In this document: one piece after another, positions 57,442 to 64,000 of the stretch
Position numbering within the stretch: the stretch's first letter is position 1
Layout of the letters: each line of letters begins with the position of its first letter
Assembly: GCA_016710465.1 (NCBI GenBank)
Contig: JADJVS010000014.1
Coordinates: 868,001-932,000 of the forward strand
DNA: 64,000 bases
DNA from: Sulfuritalea sp.
GTDB taxonomy: Bacteria; Pseudomonadota; Gammaproteobacteria; Burkholderiales; Rhodocyclaceae
Direction: 5' to 3'
The notes under the pieces: generated by a model
What the model was told of the DNA's origin: nothing
Seen by the model: the letters and a program-made list of their open reading frames with translations, nothing else
Databases searched by the model: none
Position numbers and translations under genes: made by a program

Positions 57442-58676
57442 TGGCGGCTGGCGCGCTGGCCGGACTCAAGGTCCTCGACCTCTCGCGCGTGCTGGCGGGG
57501 CCTTGGGCCTCGCAGTTGCTGGGCGACCTCGGCGCCGAGGTGATCAAGGTCGAGAAGCCGGGGGTGGAGGGCAAGGGTGGCGACGATACCCGCGGCTGGG
57601 GCCCGCCCTGGCTGGCCGACGGCGACGGCGCGCCGACCACGGACGCCGCCTATTTCCTGTGCACCAACCGCAACAAGCGCTCGCTGACGGTGGACATGAC
57701 CCGGCCCGAAGGCCAGGCCATCCTGCGCCAGTTGGCGGCGCGCTCCGACGTGGTGCTGGAAAACTTCAAGGTCGGGGGACTCAAGGCCTACGGCCTCGAC
57801 TACGCCAGCCTCGCGGCACTCAACCCGAAGCTCGTGTATTGCTCGATTACCGGCTTCGGCCAGGACGGCCCCTACGCTGCCCGTGCCGGCTACGACTTCC
57901 TGATCCAGGGCATGGGCGGCCTGATGAGCATCACCGGCCGCGCCGATGGCGAGGAGGGCGCCGGTCCGCAGAAGGTCGGCGTGGCGCTGACCGACATCCT
58001 CACCGGCCTGTATGCCGGCAACGCCATCCTGGCCGCACTGCTGCACCGGGAAAAGGCCGGCCAGGGCCAGCACATCGATCTGGCATTGCTCGACGTGCAG
58101 GTGGCCTGCCTCGCCAACCAGGCGATGAACTACCTGGTCTCGGGCAAGGCGCCGCGGCGCATGGGCAACGGCCATCCCAACATCGTGCCCTACCAGGACT
58201 TTCCCACCGCCGACGGCGACATGATCCTCGCCATCGGCAATGACGGCCAGTTCGCGCGTTTCTGCGAGATCGCAGGGCATGGTGAATGGGCGACCGACCC
58301 ACGCTTCGCCACCAATGCCGGGCGGGTAAGGCATCGCGCCGACCTGTTGCCGCTGCTGCGCCGGGCGACGGTGATGAAGACCACCGCGGAATGGATCTCG
58401 CTGCTGGAAAACGCCGCCGTCCCCTGCGGCCCGATCAACGACCTGGCGGGGGTCTTCGCCGACCCGCAGGTGATGCATCGCGGACTGCGCCTTGACTTGC
58501 CGCATGCGGCGGGCGGCACGGCGCCCCAGGTGGGCAATCCGATCCGCCTTTCGGCTACCCCGGTGGCCTATGATCGCGCGCCGCCGCGGCTGGGGCAGGA
58601 TACCGAGGCGGTATTGCGCGAACTTGGCCGTGGCGCGACGGAGATCGCCGCGCTGCGCGCGGCCGGAGTCGTCTAG
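57441..58676 (+). CDS. CaiB/BaiF family CoA transferase (type III)
   Basis: 411 aa from ATG 57441, sharing one base with the previous stop. Class III CoA transferase pattern: GLKVLDLSRVLAGPWASQLL, DLGAEVIKVEKPGV, LENFKVGGLKAYGLDYASLA and YDFLIQGMGGLMSITG (including the family's catalytic Asp region). It would move CoA between carboxylic acids. The substrate pair is unknown. The coupling with the chalcone-isomerase-like gene is positional only. Confidence 0.9.
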   Translation: MAAGALAGLKVLDLSRVLAGPWASQLLGDLGAEVIKVEKPGVEGKGGDDTRGWGPPWLADGDGAPTTDAAYFLCTNRNKRSLTVDMTRPEGQAILRQLAARSDVVLENFKVGGLKAYGLDYASLAALNPKLVYCSITGFGQDGPYAARAGYDFLIQGMGGLMSITGRADGEEGAGPQKVGVALTDILTGLYAGNAILAALLHREKAGQGQHIDLALLDVQVACLANQAMNYLVSGKAPRRMGNGHPNIVPYQDFPTADGDMILAIGNDGQFARFCEIAGHGEWATDPRFATNAGRVRHRADLLPLLRRATVMKTTAEWISLLENAAVPCGPINDLAGVFADPQVMHRGLRLDLPHAAGGTAPQVGNPIRLSATPVAYDRAPPRLGQDTEAVLRELGRGATEIAALRAAGVV

Positions 58677-58692
58677 CGTCGCGGTGCGTCGA

Positions 58693-60105
58693 CTACCCCG
58701 GCGACGATTCCTTGCAGGTGCTGCCTACCGTCCGGGCGGCGATTTCCTCATCGGTGATGTCCTCGTACATTCCGAGCACACCGATAATTTCGTCGTTGCT
58801 GTCGCGCAGCGGAACCTTCGACAGGCGCAGCCGTTTTACCATGTCATCCGCCGTCCGCCGTTCTTCCTCACAGGCGAGCCGGGGCAGCGCCGAGACCATC
58901 ACGGCGCGGTCATCGGCGCGTTGGGCCTCGGCCTGTTCCGCCCAGGCCAATTGATAGTCATCCTTGCCGATCACATCCCGCGCCGCCGACATCCCGGCAT
59001 CCCTGGCGAAGGCCTGGTTGCAGCCCAGATACGTGAGGTTCCGATCCTTCCAGTAAACCCGCACCGGCACATTGTCGATCACGGCCCGCAACAGACTTCT
59101 CGATTCGACGATCTGCGCCTCGATTTCGCGTCGGTCCGTGATGTCCCGTGCGTAGCCGACCATGCCGACCACCTTGTCGCCGACCCGGACAGGTGACCTG
59201 CTGGTTTCGCACCAGCGCCATTGTCCGCCGATATCGATCAGCTCTTCGACGGGCTTGCGAGAGCTGCTGCCGAATACCGTGAGGCCGGCCACGCGGTACT
59301 CATCGGCCAGGCTCGCCGCGGCCAGATCCAGGTCGGTCTTGCCGACCACGGCGTCGGCGGACGGGCGGCCGAATCCGTCGAGAAAGGCCTGATTCACCGC
59401 AAGGTAGCGGCCCTTTTCGTCCTTGAGCCAGACCATGAAGGGAAAGTTGTCGAGCAGCGTTCTCTGGAAGCCCTCGCGCATTTCCGACAGTTCGAGCTGC
59501 GACCTGACTTGCTGATTGAGGTGGGTTACTTCGGCATAGCGCGTCCTGAACAGCTTGAGCAGATAGAGCGACAACACCGCGCTGATCACCAGCACCATCA
59601 CATGGACGAAAGCCACCATGATGGGCGTCAGGGTCAGGGCAACATCCAGGCGGCCGCTTTGCTGGCTCAGCGCCATCAGCACCAGTGCGATGCAACTGGC
59701 GGCGAGGAGGCCGAGACAATAGCGGGCGCCGAGCGTCCACCCGGCAACGATCAGGATCACCGGGTAGACCACCAGGATTACCGAACGCACGCCCTCGCCG
59801 GCAAGGACGGAAGCGGTGGCAAGCAGCCAGCCGCCGATCGCCAACAGCCGCAGCGTCGCCACGGTACCGCGGAAGTGGTGCATTGCCTTTGCGCTGACCG
59901 CGAGTGCCATCAAGCCGACGGCAACCGTCACGCGTGACGCGGTCTGCATCGGCGTATCCAGAATGACCAGCAGGAAAATCGCGGCGCCGACGATGATCAG
60001 CCAGATGACCCTGCCCAGCAAGGGACCGCGCTCGCCGAGCATCAGCTCGGGAAACTCGTCCCTGGCGGTTTGTCCTGATGTCACGAGCCCGCGAAGCGCG
60101 TCCAT
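58693..60105 (-). CDS. Membrane PAS-PAS sensor protein without output domain
   Basis: 470 aa from ATG at 60103-60105; a TTG at 60139-60141 gives 12 extra residues. Six N-terminal membrane helices (about 35-200), a helical linker, PAS1 (about 215-335, LLDNFPFMVWLKDEKGRYLA) and PAS2 (about 350-455, VIDNVPVRVYWKDRNLTYLG). The protein ends soon after MYEDITDEEI, with no kinase, GGDEF or receiver domain. The membrane-PAS part is homologous to the neighbouring hybrid kinase. The stop and its 3' flank share 15 bp with the kinase gene's end. Confidence 0.85.
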   Translation of the reverse strand: MDALRGLVTSGQTARDEFPELMLGERGPLLGRVIWLIIVGAAIFLLVILDTPMQTASRVTVAVGLMALAVSAKAMHHFRGTVATLRLLAIGGWLLATASVLAGEGVRSVILVVYPVILIVAGWTLGARYCLGLLAASCIALVLMALSQQSGRLDVALTLTPIMVAFVHVMVLVISAVLSLYLLKLFRTRYAEVTHLNQQVRSQLELSEMREGFQRTLLDNFPFMVWLKDEKGRYLAVNQAFLDGFGRPSADAVVGKTDLDLAAASLADEYRVAGLTVFGSSSRKPVEELIDIGGQWRWCETSRSPVRVGDKVVGMVGYARDITDRREIEAQIVESRSLLRAVIDNVPVRVYWKDRNLTYLGCNQAFARDAGMSAARDVIGKDDYQLAWAEQAEAQRADDRAVMVSALPRLACEEERRTADDMVKRLRLSKVPLRDSNDEIIGVLGMYEDITDEEIAARTVGSTCKESSPG

Positions 60106-60315
60106 GTGGTCGTCCCGGAATTGGAGTCGGCGTGTTGCCAAAGGTGTGCGACTGAGCGCAATCGAACGATGCTACGCTCACGTCATTGCATGTGTCAATG
60201 CGGAGGGCAAGACCTTTGGCTTGCGACGGAAACGGATCGGCGATGCCTAGCCTCCCACCGCTGTCGGGGCCGTTGCGTCCCGGGCCAATCGGTATGCACG
60301 CGAGCCGTGCGTCGA
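60106..60315. other. Intergenic region between the two sensor genes
   Basis: About 210 bp. It includes GTGCGTCGACTACCC (60307-60321), shared with the other gene's 3' end, and the partial sequence GGAGTCGGCGTG, too short to count as a motif copy. No gene seen. Confidence 0.5.
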
Positions 60316-62529
60316 CTACCCGGGCTTCCGCGCCAGCCACCGGGCGACCGCCGACAGCAATTGATCCTGGGTAAAGGGTTTGGTGATGTAATCGTCCATG
60401 CCGGCATCGAGGCAGCGTCGCCGGTCCTCCTCGAAGGCATTTGCCGTGAGCGCGACGATCGGCAGCGTCGCCCCGCTTTTCAGAAGTCGAATGGCGCGGG
60501 CGGCATCGATTCCGTTCATCGTCGGCATTTGCACATCCATCAGCACCATGTCGTAGTCGACCTGGCTGACCCGTTCGACGGCCTGCCGGCCATCCTCCGC
60601 GAGGTCGACCCGCACGCCGAAACTCTCCAGCAAACCTTTCGCGAGGTCCCGGTTGAGCGGTTCGTCCTCGGCCAGCAGCACATGCGCGCCGGCGCACACC
60701 GACATCCAGTCCGCGGCGGAAGGCGCGACTTCGGGCGTCGCGGCGGGGCCGGATTTCTCCAGCCGCGCGGTGAACCAGAAGCAGCTACCCGTTCCCGGCT
60801 CGCTGGTGACGCCGATGGCTCCGCCCATCAGTCCCACCAGCCGCTTGCTGATGGATAGTCCAAGGCCGGTGCCGCCATACTTCCGGGTGAGCGAGCTGTC
60901 GGCCTGTTCGAACGCAAGGAACACGCGCTGGCGGTCGGCGGCCGCTATGCCTATGCCGGTGTCCTCGACCTCGAAGCGCAGCAGCACCTGCCCGGCATTT
61001 TCTTCGAGGCGCAGGACGCGCAGCGCGATGCATCCCGTCGCCGTGAACTTGACGGCGTTGCTCAACAGGTTGAGGAGTACCTGGCCCAGACGCATCGGGT
61101 CGCCGCGCAGCAGCATCCGCGAGAACTCCGGCGCGATGTCCAACGTGAACGCGAGGCCCTTTTCCCTTGCGCGCGGGTCGATCATGGCGACCAGGTCATC
61201 GACCACCTCGCCAAGTTTGAATTCGATGCTGTCCAGGGTCAGACGTTCGGCCTCGATCCGCGAAATGTCGAGGACATCGTCGATCACCGCCAGCAACTGT
61301 CGCGAGGCGCGGTCGGCCTTGTCGAGGAAGTCGATCTGGGTCGGGTCGGTGGCGCGTCTTCGAGCCAGCGCCGTCATGCCGATCATGGCGTTCAGCGGGG
61401 TGCGCAATTCGTGGCTCATGTTGGCGAGGAAGGCGGACTTGGCGCGGCTGGCGGATTCAGCGGCTTCCTTGGCGATCGAGAGGGCCGCCGTCCGTTCGTC
61501 GACCAGGGCGGCAAGGTGGTGGCGATGGCGGTCGAGCTCGGCGGCGGTCTGGCGGCGCTCGGTGATGTCGCTGGTGAAGCCCACCGTGCCGATGATCCGG
61601 CCATCGTGCGTCACCGGCGCGCGGTACGTTTCGAACCAGGCCTCGTGACCGTCCACACGGGTGAAGGCCTCGCTGATGCGCGGCTTGCCCTCGGCTGCGA
61701 CCAGGCGGTCCTCTTCGGCTTGGCGCGCGGAGAGCTCGGCGGGCACGAGGTCCTGGATTCTTTTCCCCGCGATTTCGTCAGGCGTTGCCTTGCCCAGCGC
61801 GTTGGCGAGCGCCTGGTTGGCGGCCAGGAAGCGGCCCTCGGCATCCTTCAGCCAGACCATGAAGGGGAAATTGTCGAGCAGCGCCCGCTGTTGCCGTTCG
61901 CGCCGCTCCACGGTGTCGAGATGTTGGCGGATTTCCGCGCCGAGCCGGCGTTCCGTGTCATAGCGTTTGCGGAACAGGCGCACCAGGTAAAGCGTCATGA
62001 TGAAGCTGAGCAGCAGGATCAGCAGGTGGGCGACCACCACCACGCCGCTCGATGCAGGCCTGGCGGGCACGGTCCAGCCCATGCTTTGGCTTGCAGTCAT
62101 GGCGATCACGGCAAGCGCGCTGGCCAGGAACAGCCGGGCGCAGGTGCGCGTGCCGAGCACCCAGCCGGAAAAAATCAGGATCACGGAATAGATCATCAGG
62201 ATCGGCGTGCGTACCCCTTCGCCAAAAAAAGCTGTCACCGTGGCCAGAATCCAGCCGCCGATGACCAGTGCACGCACCGCGGGAATCGACCCCTGCCAGC
62301 GGTGGATGCCCCACACCGCGAGGCCCAGCACGCCGATGCCGATGGCCGGGTACAGGCGCCACGCCTGTTCGCCGGACGAGCCGAGCACCAGGGCGATCAG
62401 GGCCGCCGAGCCGAGCAGCAGGATGACGATGATGCCCCGCAGCAGCGGGGCATGTCTGGGATCGACAAAATCGGAGTAACTATCGACCGGAGATGTCGAG
62501 TCGGAAAGCAGATCGCGAAGCATGGTCAT
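60316..62529 (-). CDS. Membrane hybrid sensor histidine kinase with receiver domain
   Basis: 737 aa from ATG at 62527-62529. Six membrane helices (about 30-200), PAS (about 220-335), HisKA with FLANMSHELRTPLNAMIGM (phospho-His), HATPase_c (N-box LNLLSNAVKFTA, VEDTGIGIAAAD, GGTGLGLSISKRL) and a C-terminal receiver with Asp in MVLMDVQMPTMNG. No response regulator gene is adjacent, so it may pass phosphate to a remote Hpt. The N-terminal half is related to the PAS protein downstream. Confidence 0.92.
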   Translation of the reverse strand: MTMLRDLLSDSTSPVDSYSDFVDPRHAPLLRGIIVILLLGSAALIALVLGSSGEQAWRLYPAIGIGVLGLAVWGIHRWQGSIPAVRALVIGGWILATVTAFFGEGVRTPILMIYSVILIFSGWVLGTRTCARLFLASALAVIAMTASQSMGWTVPARPASSGVVVVAHLLILLLSFIMTLYLVRLFRKRYDTERRLGAEIRQHLDTVERRERQQRALLDNFPFMVWLKDAEGRFLAANQALANALGKATPDEIAGKRIQDLVPAELSARQAEEDRLVAAEGKPRISEAFTRVDGHEAWFETYRAPVTHDGRIIGTVGFTSDITERRQTAAELDRHRHHLAALVDERTAALSIAKEAAESASRAKSAFLANMSHELRTPLNAMIGMTALARRRATDPTQIDFLDKADRASRQLLAVIDDVLDISRIEAERLTLDSIEFKLGEVVDDLVAMIDPRAREKGLAFTLDIAPEFSRMLLRGDPMRLGQVLLNLLSNAVKFTATGCIALRVLRLEENAGQVLLRFEVEDTGIGIAAADRQRVFLAFEQADSSLTRKYGGTGLGLSISKRLVGLMGGAIGVTSEPGTGSCFWFTARLEKSGPAATPEVAPSAADWMSVCAGAHVLLAEDEPLNRDLAKGLLESFGVRVDLAEDGRQAVERVSQVDYDMVLMDVQMPTMNGIDAARAIRLLKSGATLPIVALTANAFEEDRRRCLDAGMDDYITKPFTQDQLLSAVARWLARKPG

Positions 62530-62584
62530 GGCGCGGAGGGGGAAGCGCTGGCGCCATGTTACTCCCGCTTGGCGGGCTACCGCT

Positions 62585-63364
62585 TCAGGGACTCGACGCG
62601 GCGAGTCCGCCAGTGGCCGCGATGGCCTCGGCGCGCTCGGGACCGCCGTCGCGGACGAGTTCGGCCGAGATCTCGCGCAGCAGGGGGCGCACCGTTGTTT
62701 CATCCATGCCGGGTTTGATGCGCGGGTCGTAAAGCATCTTCAGCAGCAGCACGTCGAGGCCGGTGAGGAAGTCGTCGATCGAACGGTCGTTGAACACGGA
62801 AGGGAAGACCTTCTCCGAATCGTTGGGCAGGCCCAGCACCTGGGTCAGTTCCTCGACCACGCAGGCCGGCAGCTTGCCGCGGGCGCGGGCCCGATCGACC
62901 GGGATGATGACCACCGCGCGCGTGATCCGCCCGCTGCGCCGCGACGTCGACAAGACCCCGAGGCAAACCGCCTCGCGGTGGAATCTCTCGCGTTGCGCGG
63001 CGGAGTTCCAGCCGAAATGGCGCTGCAAATCGTCCTTCAGGCGCGATTCCGAGCTCAGGATCACCAGGAGGTTGGCGGCTTCGCGGCTTGTTGCCGGAAG
63101 GATGTCGAGGCCGGTGAGCGTCGCCAGGTGTTCGAAGTGCGTGCGAACCAGACGCTCATGCAGTGCCGCGTCGCCGGTCTGGTGCACCAGGGCATGGCGT
63201 ATCGGCGTGGTCCATTTGCGTACCTGGCGGCGTCGGACTTCGTATTCGCTGCCGAGCGCGATCTCGACGAAGGACTCGACCAGGTAATCGGCGGATTTCC
63301 AGTGCGCGCCATCGCTGGCGTTGGACAAGGATGTGCCGGCAAGGAGCAACAGGGCGGCGACCAT
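62585..63364 (-). CDS. Exported DUF2927 domain-containing protein
   Basis: 259 aa from ATG at 63362-63364, whose signal peptide is short (residues 1-16); the frame is open upstream but has no better start. DUF2927 pattern: VRKWTTPIRHALVHQTGDAA, a central cysteine AVCLGVLST and VVIIPVDRARARGKLPACVV EELTQVLGLPNDSEKVFPSVF (spaced here). Family members are periplasmic zincin-like or unassigned. Its 55-bp gap to the hybrid kinase gene suggests co-transcription. Confidence 0.75.
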   Translation of the reverse strand: MVAALLLLAGTSLSNASDGAHWKSADYLVESFVEIALGSEYEVRRRQVRKWTTPIRHALVHQTGDAALHERLVRTHFEHLATLTGLDILPATSREAANLLVILSSESRLKDDLQRHFGWNSAAQRERFHREAVCLGVLSTSRRSGRITRAVVIIPVDRARARGKLPACVVEELTQVLGLPNDSEKVFPSVFNDRSIDDFLTGLDVLLLKMLYDPRIKPGMDETTVRPLLREISAELVRDGGPERAEAIAATGGLAASSP

Positions 63365-63404
63365 GCCCAGGCGCCGCGCGGGCGCCAGGCGCAGGGCCGC
63401 CGGA

Positions 63405-64000
63405 TCAGGACTCGAGCACGCGCAACTCGGCATTGGTGTAGCGCAGGCGGCTGGCGAGCACGCTGGCAATGCCTTCCATCAGCCGCAGGCCGAGCTTCTT
63501 GTGCTCGTCGGCGAAGGCGTCGAAGGCCTTGCGCGACAGCACGTAGAGCTCGCAATCGTTGAACGCCACCGCGTTGGCCGAACGCACCTCGCCGTCGAGA
63601 AAGGCCATTTCGCCGAAGAAGGCGCCGCGACCAAAGGTGCCGATGTGATGCGATTGGCGCTCCGACAGCGGCAGGACAATGCGCACCGCGCCGCGTCGGA
63701 TCAGGAACAGCTCATCGCCGGCGTCGCCGCGCGAGAAAATGGTTTCACCGGTGGCGACATGGCGCTTTACCATGCATTGCTCGAGCGCGGCCAGGGTCTG
63801 CTCCTTGCGGCCGGCAAACAGCTCGACTTCGTGCAGTTCCAGCGGAATTTCCTCGTCGCGGGTCAGTTCGGCTTCATGGATGATGCGGTCCTCGACCCAC
63901 TCGAGCGCGTCGTCCTGGGTCGGGAAAACGCGCACCGGGCTGTCGGCTTGGAGCAGCCCGACCTGGTCGAAGTATTCCTTCAGGTCGCGGCCCGAGGGCA
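63405..64000 (-). CDS. C-terminal part of a SulP-type STAS-cNMP protein (cut by window edge)
   Basis: The frame is open from the right edge. The first part (SGRDLKEYFDQVGLLQADSP, FPTQDDALEWVEDRIIHEAE) is the end of a STAS domain; the rest is a cNMP-binding domain (GETIFSRGDAGDELFLIRRG, then AVRIVLP, HIGTFGRGAFFGEMAFLDGE). SulP-STAS-cNMP transporters are common in betaproteobacteria, and an internal GTG at 63933-63935 is unlikely to be the true start. It could be a soluble STAS-cNMP regulator if the missing part lacks membrane helices. Confidence 0.75.
   Translation of the reverse strand, partial: PSGRDLKEYFDQVGLLQADSPVRVFPTQDDALEWVEDRIIHEAELTRDEEIPLELHEVELFAGRKEQTLAALEQCMVKRHVATGETIFSRGDAGDELFLIRRGAVRIVLPLSERQSHHIGTFGRGAFFGEMAFLDGEVRSANAVAFNDCELYVLSRKAFDAFADEHKKLGLRLMEGIASVLASRLRYTNAELRVLES

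Noticed and set aside
60122..60136. GGAGTCGGCGTG as a further motif copy
   Set aside because: Only part of the inner block matches and the outer block is missing.
1..64000. CRISPR array
   Set aside because: No regularly spaced direct repeats with unique spacers were seen; the dispersed motifs are hundreds to thousands of bases apart.

Overview
The window is a GC-rich, gene-dense chromosomal segment of what looks like a betaproteobacterium. Supporting signs are system I cytochrome c maturation in the order ccmABCDEF(G), coq7, the leuS-lptE-holA-proA run, a CNP1-like gene beside rppH-proS, and tRNA genes with encoded CCA. A Rhodocyclales/Nitrosomonadales-type relative is my inference; no rRNA or other phylogenetic marker is present to fix it.

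Layout. 1-4580 (minus): cytochrome c maturation operon, all genes overlapping, with ccmG cut by the left edge. 4625-11893: EamA exporter, polytopic membrane protein, two tRNA-Lys genes with a strong promoter, a candidate CU-rich small RNA, OsmC, coq7, CNP1-like, rppH, proS and a lytic transglycosylase. 11892-17212: accessory stretch with two toxin-antitoxin modules and then a lower-GC island (NYN/LOTUS-like protein, DUF2971 protein, zinc-finger protein) enclosed by inverted copies of a MITE-like repeat. 17304-24690: metG, acyP, then a tightly coupled block of CHASE2/cyclase-like protein, MlaE permease, ABC-ATPase-like protein, MlaD/MCE protein and lipoprotein. 24762-34732: small HTH protein, thioesterase, caspase-like protein, wbuC, dnaE, orphan ParA, quinone oxidoreductase and a cytosolic reductive-dehalogenase-like Fe-S protein. 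34812-47374: maeB, second ParA, glycine-rich and zinc-ribbon proteins, flippase, aminotransferase, SDR, broken HD-GYP gene, pcaD and uvrD. 47634-58676: small protein with an operator-like inverted repeat, FecR/SPOR protein, leuS, lptE, holA, proA, membrane metalloprotease-like protein, DUF4139, chalcone-isomerase-like protein and CoA transferase. 58693-64000: PAS membrane protein, hybrid histidine kinase, DUF2927 protein and the C-terminus of a SulP/STAS-cNMP protein.

Most notable. (1) A short motif (outer part ATCGCCGT, inner part CAGCGCCGACT) occurs at about 15 places. Seven lie inside core genes (metG, wbuC, dnaE, flippase, leuS, proA, chalcone-isomerase-like), in several reading frames. 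Elsewhere it forms the inverted ends of a ~175-bp MITE-like element and of the 3.6-kb island. (2) The MCE lipid-transport-like block has a cyclase lacking key catalytic residues and an ABC 'ATPase' lacking the Walker A motif and the Walker B glutamate, although both frames are intact. (3) leuS carries an in-frame perfect hairpin with 25-bp arms. (4) A likely Hfq-type small RNA with CU-rich repeats lies upstream of the tRNA-Lys genes. All calls are from reading the sequence; no searches were run.
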